From positions 183,501 to 247,500 of the forward strand of contig VWPU01003213.1 in NCBI GenBank assembly GCA_013398955.1: a stretch of 64,000 bases of DNA, written 5' to 3'. This document shows, in pieces, positions 11,301 through 24,797 of the stretch. The notes under the pieces are model-generated. The model was given only the letters and a program-made list of their open reading frames with translations. It made no database searches and had not been told where the DNA came from. The translations under genes were made by a program, and so were the position numbers. Every line of letters begins with the position of its first letter. Position 1 is the first letter of the stretch. This DNA comes from Callaeas wilsoni (lineage: Eukaryota; Chordata; Aves; Passeriformes; Callaeidae).

Positions 11301-13549
11301 CTGCACTTAATCAGATAAGCATCACACTTACAGGCCATTTGAAAAACTGACATTCAGTGCAGAATATACTAATTTTCTCTTACATATTCATTGAAGCTAC
11401 TAGAAGTGAATTAGTTAGATGAGATAACACATCTATGCTGTACAATATAGAAGATACCTGTGTGAAGGGCCTGATGACAGCAGAGGCAGTACATCGAGAT
11501 AAATGATCCTTTCATCTTGTTTTGCCAATCATTGTGTTGGTCATGGCCAAAAAAAATACAAGAATAGGAGATAATATATTTTAGAGCAGCCAAGTAATAT
11601 GGAATTATGGCTGGTAGTACAGCTATTTCTTTACTGAAGAAATAACATGAAGAAATTACCAACATCGGCGCTGAAAGAGTCACGTTAGTGATGTTTATTC
11701 CTTTGAGATATCATATTAAAAGATATTTCTCAGGGGAGTAAATACTTGGAGGAAGGGATTTTGAAAAGTGGAAAGCAAACTACGGAATTAACATTTTGGC
11801 ATTAACTTACCCTGAATGCAACCAAACTCACTGATTTCCTCAGACACACTTCATAAAAGTTTGATATGGGGAAGCAGAAGGAACCAATAGAAAGATTAAA
11901 AAAAAGTGTAAGAACTTCTTTTAGCAAGACATTGTAAATTTTTACCAGCAGTTAAAGCCCACTATTTGCTTGAAAAAAAGAATCAAATATTCTTTCTGTT
12001 ACTCTGAAAATACATAAAATTTACTACAGAGGTTATTAAAGAAAAAGAGATTATGTAAAATTGCGAAAGTATTCAGCTGATTTGGAAAATTTAATTTAGA
12101 GGGGTAATATTTTTCACAAAATTCAACAGATTTTTGTGCTTTTTTTTTTTTAATAGATGGTAATTGCCTACCACAAATATTCTTTAATAATAAGGCCAAA
12201 CTTAACAAAATACTAATAAATATAGCACTAATTTTAGGACTTCAGTTACATGTCCCAGTTTGTCCAGAATGTAGTACCCCTCTGATCAACTCTTGTGACA
12301 GCAGTGGAGTTTCGCCTTCACCACTCTTGTAATCCTTTTTAATTTTACTCCATTACTAGTTAGCATTAGATTTCAAAAGTACACTGATTGCTGCATATGG
12401 GACATTATGTATACAGTATGTATTTGTGCTTCTCACATGACAGGCACTACTCAGCTTGAAACCTTCAGGAGGAGAACCAGAAAAATTTCTCAAAAGATAG
12501 AACAAGTACATAAATAAATCTAATTCTGAATGCACATTTAGCCTGCTTGAAGTGATTAACTGAACTTGAAGGTGGTTTCCTGTTTTTAGGAATATTGGTA
12601 GGATTTTTTCTTATATCAGGAAACTAGCTTAACTGTTATCTTTGTTGCTACACAATACTAATTTTTAAAATTTTCATTTTTTAAAAGCAGTGATTTCATT
12701 GTAATAATTTGTGACTGAGTATATGAGAAAGAGAAGAAAGACATGGAGAGAGGTTTTACTTGAGAATTTAAGCACCAGAAGCACAATTTTTTACAGCTCA
12801 AGCTCAGAGAAAGCTGTTTGAGCTGTGCAGCTCTCTCTTGCTCTAGCTTGGACTTGGACTAATCAACGAGATTCAAGGACAACAGCAGATAGCACAGCAA
12901 ACAGCATCCAGGGACACAGCTGGCAAATGTAAATGACCCAAGTACATTATTATTGACCAAGAGACATTTTAGTAGCTCTCTAAGAACATCAGCATTGCAT
13001 GGTATGATATACAAATATTAACATATGTTAGGACTTTTTAGGAAGAAAGGATTAAGAATTAAACAGGAAGCTGGATTACATAGTATCTAAATTAATTACA
13101 CAAGCATATCTACAGTGTTCTTTACAATGTACCCCTCAGAAAAGGGATCCTGTAGGGCTGAAAATGCATCACAGAAGTTGAACAAAGATCATTGCTTCCA
13201 TATGAAAATCTACTAAATCCATTTTTTTCTTTCAATGCTTTCACTTGAGGATGGATTTAAGAGGAGAATAAATATGCTATGACTTTTTTGCTTGGAAAGG
13301 AGGCATAAGCAGAGGATTTAAAGATTTCTATAAAATGTCTTTCTAGATTATGAACCCTTTCAATATCCATTACTAATGATAGTATGTATATGTAATATAT
13401 TTATGTAAGTAATGTATGACAGAACAGAGAGACAATAAAATAATAAACACCCCCAACCAAAACAATGAAACAAACAAGCCACAACAGATTCTTAAATCTG
13501 CATGTGGAATGAAGGTGAGAATATCTGATATAAATAGGAGTCAGAGCTA
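5366..13549. other. 8.2 kb of unique AT-rich sequence
   Basis: I see no exon, RNA gene or recognisable mobile element here. There are many A and T runs and short AT-rich patches, for instance around 8020-8190 and 8940-9110. Between about 6.2 and 11.0 kb there is not even one open frame of 60 codons. A slightly GC-richer patch at 10120-10270 is not recognised. Old, unrecognisable repeats are likely but cannot be shown by eye. Confidence 0.55.
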
Positions 13550-14075
13550 GAATCTAGAATCGTGGAATCACAGAACACTTTGTGTTGGAAGAGAGCTTAA
13601 AGAGCATTTAGTTCCAACCCTCCTGCCGTGGGCAAGGACACTTCTCCTACACCAGGTCACTCAAAGCTCCACTCAACCCAGCCTTGAACGCTTCCAGGGA
13701 TGCAGCATCCACAGCTGCTCCGGGAAGAATTTATTCCTAATGTCTAATCTACATTTACCCTTTTCAGCTTAGAGCTATTCTCTTTTGTCCTGTCACTACA
13801 TGCCTTTGTAAAAAGTTCCTCTCCAGATTTCCCATAGGCCCTTTTTAGGTACTGGGAGGTGCTATATGGTCTCCCTGAAACTTTCTCTTCTCCAGGCTGA
13901 ACAGCCCCAGCTCCCTCAGCCTGCCTTCCTAGGAGAGGTGCTCAGCCCTCTGATCATCTTTGTGGCTCTCCTCTGGACCCACTCCTACAGATCCACATCC
14001 TTCTTATATTGGGAGCTACAGAGCTGCATGCAGTACTCCAGGAGGGGTGTCACCAGGGTGGAGTAGAAGGCATGG
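13550..14075 (-). mobile_element. CR1 LINE, 5'-truncated, minus strand
   Basis: The plus strand starts with agAATCGTGGAATCACAGAA, the reverse complement of the CR1 3' end. It passes through TTCCAACCCTCCTGCC, the LTCACTCAAAGC-type block and CTTCTCCAGGCTGAACAGCC (about 13887-13906). It ends near 14070 at CACCAGGGTGGAGTAGA. The copy is about 525 bp and better preserved than most here. Frames that read open on the plus strand across it (13866-14066 and 13960-14145) are antisense to CR1 and are not genes. Confidence 0.9.
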
Positions 14076-14114
14076 TCAATGTAAATTAGAGAAAAGGTCT
14101 TGGAAAACTGGTCT

Positions 14115-14605
14115 GAATCCAATGGGGACAAGCCTGAGGTATTAAAAACAGGTAAGAATAATCAACTTTACAAACATAGGATGGGGAACAGCTGGCTAGA
14201 TAGCAGTTTTTGGAAAGAGATCCAAGGAATTAACTAGACTACAGTCTGAACATGATCAAAAAGATCATGCTGTTCTGAAGATGGCAAACATCATACTGAG
14301 ATGTGTAAGTGGAATAGAGCTTGCAAAAAATATGAGCAAATCTTTCAGCTTTGCACCACTTTGTAGAGCCTCAGCTGGAGTACTCTGTCCAGCTCTGGTC
14401 AACATTCTTGCTGAACCACATCAGAGAGAGAACAGGGAATAAAGAAAGAAAGATAAGAAATCTACAAAGAGGACCACTGAAAAAACGAATGAAAGATTCA
14501 AGCTATTTAAATTAAGGAAAACTGAAAGGGTGACGGCTGAGGTATTTGAAAAGTTTCAGAAAAAAAAAAAAGATGAGGATGAATGGCCTCAACGGTAAGT
14601 AACTG
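14115..14605 (+). mobile_element. Older CR1-type LINE fragment, plus strand
   Basis: Reading on the plus strand, the order GAATAATCAAC, ACATAGGATGGGGAACAG, GGAAAGAGATCCAAGGA, CTCAGCTGGAGTACTCTGTCC and GACGGCTGAGG follows the ORF2 region of an old CR1 family shared with other sauropsids. Divergence is much higher than in the neighbouring minus-strand copy, and part of the middle is missing (about 14420-14520 matches poorly). It lies tail to tail with the CR1 at 13550-14075. Subfamily and exact ends are uncertain. Confidence 0.7.
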
Positions 14606-17600
14606 GTTTTCTGTGATTACATGACAGTGACCATCATGAAACCTATGAACATGTGTGACTGTCCACAACAGAAAAATGGACCAAGCAGCAAATTTAACAG
14701 GAAAAGCGTGTCTGATTACTGGTGTTGGAATTAAACAGGAAAAATCCTAGCCACAGTGAGCCAAAAAGTAACTTGGCACATTCATGACAAATGAATATAC
14801 AAACACTTATGCTAAGAAACCTTGGTGCAATCTCCCTCATGGAAGTTTGAAAATCACTGGTTTACTAAGAGAAGAATCTCAATGAGAAGTTCATATTATT
14901 TCCTTATACTACTTTAACATTCTTATGGACACCACTGATACAACACACACCCAGGTGAACCATGTGACTGACCCAGAGAGATAACATTACTACAAAATAC
15001 CTTTCAGGAAGCATCTTCGATTTGCACAAAGACTCTGGTGAACATTTCCAAATAAGGAATACATTAGCAGAAGAAAAGGTCTGTTCACAAACCATTCACA
15101 AACAAACAAAAAGCAGTGTGTGGGGAGTACATCTGCTGGATAATTTATTCACAATGAATTATTCAGCCAGCTCTAGCAAAGGACCTATTTTTTTTTTCCT
15201 AGTTATATAAAGATATTTTCTTATGACAGCCATAGCCACAAATGTTATCTTTGACTGATGCTTTCCTTACTGTCATCTTTTCTGTTTGGCCCATAAAGTC
15301 AGTTCAGGAAGTACTTTGTCTTCTCACTGATCTTCTGATTCAGGGGTGAATGACAACTTTAACCACACAGCTAGACCAAATGCCTCAGGATGGCAAGAGT
15401 AGAAGGAAAATCATATTTTTAAATTAGAAGGACAAAAATTGCCCACAGCCAAGTAATAGACTATCACATAAACAGAAACTTTGTCACGTGAAATAGTAGC
15501 AGTCCAATTTCAAGACAAAAGCGAGATAAAGTTAAGGACATTTGAAAACAAAGGTTTGAGGAAAGTGACTCATGCACTGATAAACCAGATAAAAAAGATA
15601 AAACACTGTGCGAAAAAAATAGAATGCATCTAATCCACACAATACCACATTTTATTGGCATTTATTTTTTCTTTTCAAAAGTAATTTTCTCTTTCTTTCA
15701 TTTGTTTCACCCTCACTTTCCCTTTTAGCTTGCAGTCCTTTGTTCTTTCCTTTTTAATGATGACTAGCACTGATTTAGTTATCTAGGTCATTCATATACC
15801 TTGAATTGTTTGCTGTGGTACAATAAAAACATTGAAACCTAGGAGCGCCTATTAACTTTACTCATATTATTGAAGTTGGTTTTATTTTGAAAATGCCTTA
15901 AATATTTTCAATTGCTTAAAAGGTTTCAACTTTAAAACTTGAAGTAAATTTGATATGAATTGTAATAGCCTGAATTGCTAAAATGCATGCAGTCTTTCTC
16001 TTCATTAGGCAGTGTGTTTTCACATTTCTCTGTTAGCATAAGAAAACTCTGAAAATTCAATTAGTTGAATTAATGCAGTGTGCAACACAGCACACAGAAA
16101 AATTCCCCATCCTTGATAGCACATACCACTTTTGCCCTATTATGTGACAGAGTCAAATTATGACACAGCTTCTCTTATGCATCAGTTTTCAAATCTCTGT
16201 GAGCAGAGTGGTGCTTGACAGCAAATACAAAGCAATAGATAGGTAAGTGGCTTGCATTTTTTTAAACAGGATTGAAAAGCAAAGATGTTTGAAGAAATGC
16301 AGTAGACAAACCCATATGTTAATATCAGCCATATTTTTGTATGATCCATGTGGACATCTCTTTGTATCAGGGATGAGGTCATTTTCTTGCTGGGCACGAA
16401 ACACAGTCTTCTTTCAGGTGTGGATTACTACAGTACACTATGTATCAGATCACCATAATTACGATCTTTATGTTTAGGTGACCATCAAGGAAACCATCAA
16501 CAACCAGAGAGCCGGTGTGGCATATCTTAAAATGCTTACCTCTTTTGCCATATCTGTATCATTGCCTTGTGGTCCCCTTGTTTGTGGGCTTCAGCCGTAC
16601 TATGTTATCATTCCCATACGACCACAGACACACGTACATGTAAGTTAACTTATACCTCCATGCACTCATATATATAAAATGGAGTTGAATAGATAGAGAT
16701 CACCTGTTTTGGTTTTTGTACAACTCCTAACACAATGATGTCTGTGTATAAAACCAGTTGAAATGGTAAATGTTTCTGTTCCTTCACTCAGTTCCCACCT
16801 TGTATAGAACTTGTTATTGCAGTGACCAGCAGATGAGGGAGAGTTTCTGGTTCCACTTCCTGCTCCATATTTCATCACTTCTAGTCAGGCTCCTGTATAT
16901 GTTTAATTTTACTTTCTGGGGAATATGAATTGTTTTAGTATTAAAATAATAATTAATAACATTTCTCTTGATCTTCCAGACTACTTCATGAGCTCGGGAC
17001 TGTGAAAATAATTGTTTTTTGACTTCAGCATTGTAGTTCAAATCCTTGTGTGTTCCTTGTCCTTCAGTTTCAGGTAAGCACATTTATCACTGGGCTGTAG
17101 GTGAGATATATCTGTTCAAGCTGCAGACAGCTAAAAATCTCAGATGTGTGTAAATGCATCTGTCTGCAGTGGATGATGAAGAAGTTCAACAATTTCAAAT
17201 AGTGCTGAACTGCTTTTAATGTGCTGCAGTTGATATGCACAAGAGCAATAAGACCAAACCTTTGTATTTTCAACATATCAGCAGGCCACTTTTTGCTCAA
17301 GTGGACATGGACTTTGTTTCTGGAACTCACGCCAGGAGACACAAAACAGCTCTATAGGCTTTGTAATACATTGTACCCTGACACTGAGTCAGTCTGTTAA
17401 ATTTTTCCTGGGAAGAAAGGGTTGTTGGCTAGAGATCTCTGAGCTTTTCTTATATGTACGAATCTCCAAATTTTTTTGTCAGCCTATGCCTCTCAAGCAT
17501 CTATGGCTTCTCTGGGTGTATATAGTTGTATCAAATGGAGATTAGAAACATCTTGTACATTAGACAAACACTATTCTGTGTTCTGCAGCCCCTAAATGTC

Positions 17601-20600
17601 ATCAAATGTGTGTTCATGACAATGGTAAAAACTGGTAAATGCTATTGTTCTCAGATGTAGGGATGATACCTCTTTCTAATGGGTTCTAGAAATCCCTAGC
17701 ACACTTCTGTCATTAGAAGATAGGTTTTTCCTGTATACTCGCTTCGTTTTCTATCAGCATACTTATTGGTTCCTAACGCCTCACCTTTTACTGACACAGG
17801 TAGCCGTGACACAATGTTGCCTTTGTGGCTCCCTTTGCCTTTAGCGTATAGATTACAAGATGCATTTTGCTTTATTTTGTTTCCCTTAGATATGTTCCTC
17901 TCTACTCCGTTGCACTAATTCACAGGCAGCTTGAAAGCATACTGCCTTACACATAACACTGTCAACCAAATACCTGAATAAAATGTGAGTTACCGAGGAA
18001 CAAAAACAGGTGAAATGACACCAGAAATGCTCAGTAAGTTGTCTGTCTTTGATACCACCTCCCATTCCACAGATGTCCTCTGCTTCCATTGCACTCTTCT
18101 CTATTGCAGCTCCTGCCTATATTCCCAGATATATATATCCCCTGTTCTTTGCCTTGCACAAACGCTAGATTGAATTGCTGTCCCCCTGTGTTAAACAGAA
18201 GAACAATGCTGCTTTTCTTTGATGATGACTTGTTAGTATGGGCATGTGCTTGCCTTTCCCTTTTACCTAATCCATTAGAAATACCTCCCAAAGATAATTT
18301 TCCCTCCAGCTGCAGTGGGGTCCTCAGGAATCAGCTTGCATTAGAAGTACCACTGAACCAGTGCTGCAGGGGAATGAAATACAAGCACAAACAAAAATGC
18401 ACACTCATGCAAACAAAAGAGAAAGCCCAAATATATCAATATAGTTGGTGTCTATTATTCCCGAGGCCTTAGAGATCTGGTCAGATGGAGTTTATCTGAA
18501 TGATGTTTGGTCATGTTAAGTGACAGTTTTGTACCAGGATGTTTTATTTAAATTAATCCAAATGTCCAAGGATAAGGTCTTCTCTTTAATCTGATATCAG
18601 CAACTAATAATACTACAAAAAGTAATCAGGGTATCAATAACTTACCTTCAGACTTTTTAAATTGATTGCCATACATAAAAAATCTGCTGTCTAATGAAGT
18701 CACAACTAAACACAGTCAGTGTACTTGAATATAGTTAATAAATGTGGCTACTTGGATTCTAGAATGAATAGTGTTACTCATATTCTCCAGGGTCAGTACA
18801 GGTCCCAAACCAAAAGTACAGTGGAATGAAAATGGCAGGTTGCAGCACTGGGACTTTAAAATACCATATAGTTTGGGGGAAAAAGAATTAAAATTCTCTG
18901 TCTTTTGAAGAATGAAGATTTGTTTGATAGCTCAGTTGAGTAGTGGATTGCCTGTGTCAAAAGGCTGGCACAGTATATAATAACTAATGGTGATGGGAAA
19001 AGCTGCAAAAAGTGTTTAGTGTAATGGGAACTGAAACCTATAACTTGTTGCCTGTCAAAACAAGCCTTTTTACACCAGCAGACAAACCTTTTGATGTGAT
19101 AGTAGATATTGCTATGAAATTGTATATTCTCAAACCACTGGTCATTCTATCCTGTCCTCTGCTGATGGTTCTGAAGTGAAAATGGAACACAGAAAAGCAA
19201 ATGTAAAACCTAAGAAAATTAGCAATCCTTTGTCCTTTTGAAGGGAGAGTAAGTGATTAAGAACAGGACTGGTGAGCATGTTGTAGGCAAAGTGAGAGGA
19301 TCCAGAAATAAACATTGTTTGAGGCCAATTTAAACCTCAAAACATACAATATAAATGCTTTTTCTAAAGAGATCCCAGACCCATTCAAGAGCTGCAATAA
19401 GAACATGATGCAACAGTCTGCAGGAAGCAAATGGGTTCAGGTAGACAAAAAAATGCAGAAGGCACCTAAAAGCTCTGCTTTTACTGTCCTACAAGGCAAA
19501 TGATTGTTTATTCTTCAAGAAATTCGGCACATGCAGATGTCCCTTTTTCCTTTTTTTTTTTTCAAAACAACGTCCACATTAGAAAGATGATTCAAGAGAA
19601 TTTCAGATTCATGAGTTTACAGAAATGCCCAAGGAGTATGCTGTAACATCTTTAAAACTGTTCAGTTCAGAAAACAATTGAGAAGTGTCATTTGCATGTT
19701 TTTACAAGTGAAAGGGATGAGCCTTAAAATGGAGTCTGATTTAGAACCTCAGAACAAATAGGAAAAATTACTTCAGAATTAAAACTTGGAAAAATTCAGC
19801 TGTTCTAAGAAAATGTGATGTGGAGATTCTTGATAAATCCTGGATAATACTGAGGTACTGAGAACAAATAAATACATGTCCTATGCAGAAAAGTTTGCTA
19901 ATTTTAAGAAAGAGAGCCTTACATTTCTTAACAAAGAAAGATTCAGACCAATTAGAAGAGCACTAAGCCACCTAAACCCAATCTTCTACAACATGAAAGG
20001 CCATCTATGTAGTAATTTCCACAGATGCTGTTCTGTTGAAAAGAAAGAAATAAACACTTGCAGGACAACATAAAGCTGAGCAAATACATAAATCAATTGC
20101 AAAATCAGATTAACTGTGCTGGATCAGAGACTCCATCAGTGGCACACCAATAAAACAGCCTAGCTCACATACGGGTGGCTATAGTCTACATTTTTTTAGA
20201 TGAGCAGCCTCTTAGGAATTTCAGAAGCCTAAAAGTTTTTATGACCTCCATCATAATGCATGAATCCAGTGATTTTTCATGAAACTCTACCTTTGCTTTG
20301 ATTAACTGACATTTACTGCATGATAAGAACGTGCAAATAAAATTGTGCCATGACTGAATTCCTGCATGATGCATTTTTTTATTCCGAAACAGCTCGTTCC
20401 TGTGTCAGTGAGCTAGCACAGGACAAAGCAAATGAGCGTCAGGGACACCACAAAGCACTGTGAAGAAAGTGTCCATCTTGAGAGTGGAGGTGCTGAGCTA
20501 CTACTGAGCAGGAAAGACTGTCAATGCACCCACAGAAGGAAATGGAGATATTATTTCAGATGCTCTTATAAAAGCTGTAGGACATTATTTGAATGGAAAA

Positions 20601-23599
20601 TATATATTATTTCACAGATTTACTTACTGTGAAGCACTGAAGCATAGTTTGGCAACACAGTTGTAATTTTTGTACACTTCATTTCAGAAGGAAAAGAGAA
20701 ATGGTGAAAGGGAATTTGGCAATACAGCTTTAAATATTGTATAATCCTTGTAGCCAGCTATCTCTATTGGCAGCCAAACAGAAGTGCCTAGAGTCAGAAA
20801 CCGCAGCAAAGGGCATTTACAGATATTTTAAAAATGCAGTTATTTGGAATACAACTCCACTCTTGTGCTGTCCCCACAGACTTCAGATTACAAAGGCAAG
20901 GGAAGGGAAGTGCCCCATCTCCCAGACTGTGACCCATACCTCCTTTCTTCTTCTTGGGAATATAATTAGCTCCCTCTTCTCTAAACTTCCAGCCCAGTCT
21001 TTTGGACTGGGCAGCTTTGCACTGTGTTTTTTTTATTCCTCTGAAGCTTCTTGACTTCTTTCTCTCTGTACTCGATCCTCAACAGACCTAGCTACTTTGA
21101 TGGTATTATGGGTTGACAGCCAGAACTGAAAATAAGAAGAAGGAAGCCTACTGACAAACTGGCTAGATTTTGTTTTTTAGCTTTTTTTCCTTAAAAAAAA
21201 GTGTCATCAGTAGTTTTGATGCCAAAATTCTTGTGCAATGAACACAACTGGCATGAACACTTGGTTGCCTCCCAAATGCAGATGGAAATGTCAAAGAAAT
21301 GATGAAGGTAATATTGTCATGAACTGAATTATTCCATAACCAATATCTGCCCCAGAAGAGAAAAAAAAAAGAGTTTCTCTTAGCTATAAAATAAAATATG
21401 ACATAGGTAGATCATGACCCTGACAAGTACTCAAAGTCAGCTAGTGCAAAGAGGTTTTAAAACAACAACAACAACAAGTCAGCAAGCAAGCTGAGAAATG
21501 ATAAAAGCATTCAGTAAAATGTATGGATAGAGCAGGGAAGTAACTTGAAAGCCAGGTGTCACAAATATCAGAATACTTGTAAAGCACGGGAAAAGGAGTC
21601 AAGGATGATTGTTCTATGCTTGACTGTGCTGGAGACTTGTGTGGCTTTTGGCCCAAACAGGGCCATCTCAGCCTGGAAGAACATAATAAACGACAAGCAA
21701 ATGCAGAAATAATCCTGCTTTGAAAATTAGCCATTAAATGGTTTTCTGTAAGAATGAATGTGTAATGCTATGTTTATTTATTTGGCTTTAACTCTACCAA
21801 AGAGCACAAATAGATTTCTTATCCGTACTGTACTTGAAATGTGAAGATGGTATCTGTATAAAATTATGGTAAACATGAAAAATAAACCTATGGACTTACT
21901 TGAATCTGGAGATCATAGTCATAGAATTATATGCTGGACATAACAGAAGATACGTGGTATGGAATTATGAACCTTGGCATAAACAGTAGAAACTGGGAAG
22001 TGAACAGATTTTAAAACTTCTCTGTCTGAACATCAGAACAGAGCAGAAGAATAAGATTGAAAGATATGGAAAGATTTTTCGTTTTTTTGTTTCCACAAAA
22101 CAGGAAATTATTATGAGAATTTGCAGACTCTCTGATGAAAAATATGTTCTGTGCCTGATTAAGAAAATTGTACAAGATTATGGCACACAAATCAAAAACA
22201 TGCTCCTATAAATCTCATAACTAATATGAAATCAGTTTTGCTGTCCCTGCAGCCAGCTAAGAGAGATGTGCCAATGAGCACTACAGTCTCAGGCCTGACT
22301 GTCACACTGCTTAATTTCTGATTTTACTTTTTTTAAGAACTTGAATGGCATCAATGTAAAGCCAGGGCAGGAAAAAAACAAGAAATGAAAAAAAGAGATT
22401 CAAAGCAACTAGGTGCAGAGAAAAATAACAGCAGCTTGTATCTTTGGTTAGGAGATACAGAAACAGAAAAAAAAGTGAGTATTTGAATGGTCTGAATGAT
22501 AAATGTATGAGGGAGAAGCTGATACCAAACAAATACGGTTTCTTTTATTTTCGGGGCATGTGTGCTATCAGGTAAAAAATAAACAGGACTAAAAATAGAC
22601 TGATGCATATATCCACTTGGAAGTGCAGGTAATGGCACACAGTGCAGGTGGCTGGACGGATGTAAGGTGTATGTAAGGTGTATGTAAAAGTGGATGAGGT
22701 GTAACTCAGCTTCCGAAAAGCTCTCTGTTGCCTATAACAAAGCAGATACTCTAGCTCATGTCACCCACAGGTAGACACCAGATTTAGGTGTTTAATCTGT
22801 GAAGAAAATTCCAGCCTTTCTGTAGACTGGTGTTCTTCCACTCCAGCAGCTGAAATGTTGTCAGGAGAGTTTTGTAATAACTGTGTTAAAAACATGTTTC
22901 TCTGGACAGTTTATTAAGGCATGAAGAGTTTGTTATGGGCAGTATTTAAGCAATGATGGAATGACACACAAAACTGGTCATAAGAACCAGCTCCTGTTTT
23001 CTACCTCCAGCAGAAGGGTTTGGAAAGAAAATGAGAGTTTTTTGTTATTTTCTACCTTCTTTTTGAGTGTGAAGAGGGACCAGCCAAGATAACAGTGATA
23101 TTCATTTGTATTTGTAACAGTTTTAATCAGTTACCAGTGTGCCAGTTTGGCAGTCTTTAGCCAGCACACCCTGTGCTATAGCTTCAGACATTAGCCCTGG
23201 AAAAACATCCTCAGTGTTTGGCAGCACCATGGGTGTATTGGAATGCCAAAAGTCATGTGGATGAATGATGTAAGGATAGAACATGCATGAATAAATTGGT
23301 GCATAAATAAGCTGTAGCTGGAGTCTGCTCTGCAGGCCACTTTCAGCAGCAAGCAGAGCACTTCCTCTCCTTCCATAAGAGGTAGATAGTGTACTCCTGA
23401 TGATGTTTTAGAGTTGTAGCATAATACAACTTTTGTGAGAATATGAAGTAATTTTTAAGGGGCTTTTAAAAACTTTTCTCTTAAATAATTTTGTTGCTAT
23501 TCATTGTTTTTTCTTTTATCGCATGTCCAAAGGTAAACAGTAATGTCTGCTTAAACAAAAAAACATGAAGCCATTAGTAAGGACTTGCTGAAAGTGCAG
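14606..23599. other. 9 kb of unique sequence without recognised genes
   Basis: There are no convincing exons or repeats. Small items are a five-unit AAC microsatellite (21461-21475) and an 11-bp tandem repeat ATGTAAGGTGT in two and a half copies (22660-22687). The longest open frames are 127 codons (18089-18472) and 105 codons (20737-21054). Neither shows a domain, a credible start or a flanking pattern of exons. A mildly GC-richer patch spans about 20740-21060. Confidence 0.5.
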
Positions 23600-24797
23600 A
23601 CCAGGTTAGGCTGCCGCAGCTCCATGCACCCAGGTCCCTCCAGCAAACACACTGAGCAGATATTCCCAATGGGCATCCCCACACCATAATTCAGTGCACA
23701 TGTACACATAGCCAGGCACAGAGAGCAGCACAGACAAGGCACAGTCCTCACACACAGACAAACAGCACTGATGGTCTTGTCCTGGTCCCCTCTCTGGCTG
23801 ATCAGAACAATAGGCTCTTAGTGGAAAGCATACACATTTATATGGTGTGGATCCCTCCAACAATTACCCTTAGACTCATACTTTAACCACTAGCTAGCCT
23901 TGGAGCCTTGGTTTTCCTACTTGGTGGGACTCAAGCATGTGAACCCACAGGGACAGAGCCCAGAGCAGCTGCTGGAACTCAGAATTATGTCAGCACACAT
24001 GCACATACATACAGACACGCACTCTAAGGGACCCTATGGTAGCAGAATTATAGACATCCAGATCGCCAGTCGCTGGGCCCTTGATGTTCTGTCCTCTAGT
24101 TACCCCATGGGCAGGCATGAAAAACATGTCTCTGGTACCAGATCCAGACTGTAGTCTTACCTGTAGCCAACCCCAGATTCCAAAGTCCCTTCAGCTCTGG
24201 ACCTTCTGGACCATGCATACACTCTGATTTCCCCAGTCTCTGTCCCAGAGTTGTGATCATTCCAGTACTTTGTTCCTAAGTCTCTTATACTACTCAGTAT
24301 CTAGGCCAGCTTGATGTTTGCTAATGATTTCTCACTGAAACATCCACTCTGCTCACACACACTCCCTCACACACCCACACCCTTGGTTTCTCCAGCTGCT
24401 GGAACACAACTCGCTCTGACTTGTGGTCTTACACCCTTACTGATACTCAGACTCCCATACACCCACACATGTACACAGAACAGAGTACCTTCACCCAGGA
24501 AAATAGTCAGAAGGGGATTTTAATGAAAAAACAGGAGAAACTGTGCTGATCAGGCACAGGCCATTACCACACACATGTACTGATCAGCCCCAGTTTACAG
24601 GAGGCCAGCTTCTTTTATCCCCTTTTTACCTCTATTTTCTCGTGTTTCCCATTCCCTGATCCTTTCCTTTCCCTACCTTTGGTTCCTGAGCTAAACTTCC
24701 CGTCATAATTCAGGTACAATCCCCAGATGCTCTCCCCTGGAATCCCACAATGAACCTCATATGCAGTGATAGTCCTCTCCCAATCCATGAGGTGCTG
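23600..24797 (-). mobile_element. Probable ERV LTR and adjoining ERV-like sequence, minus strand
   Basis: The segment is richer in GC and CA/TG than its surroundings. On the minus strand it has a promoter-like GATAAAAG (plus 24612-24619) followed about 95 bp later by a polyadenylation signal ATTAAA (plus 24518-24523), and then a TG-rich stretch. This order, TATA then polyA signal about 100 bp on, is typical of an LTR, and the text around the polyA signal resembles avian ERV LTRs I recall. The LTR proper probably covers about 24150-24797. The part from 23600 to 24150 has similar composition but no family I can name. Its 5' portion appears to continue beyond the plus-strand LTR, at 25369-25560. 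No open retroviral gene is present. Confidence 0.45.

Noticed and set aside
18089..18472. 127-codon frame preceded by a splice-acceptor-like TTCTCTATTGCAG
   Set aside because: No recognisable domain, and the acceptor-like string lies inside the frame. Such strings are common by chance, and no matching exons flank it.
20110..20180. Weak resemblance of CTGGATCAGAGACTCCATCA to an old sauropsid SINE or LINE motif
   Set aside because: The match is short and not supported by flanking sequence.
22660..22687. 11-bp tandem repeat ATGTAAGGTGT, about 2.5 copies
   Set aside because: Too short and too few copies to be more than replication slippage.
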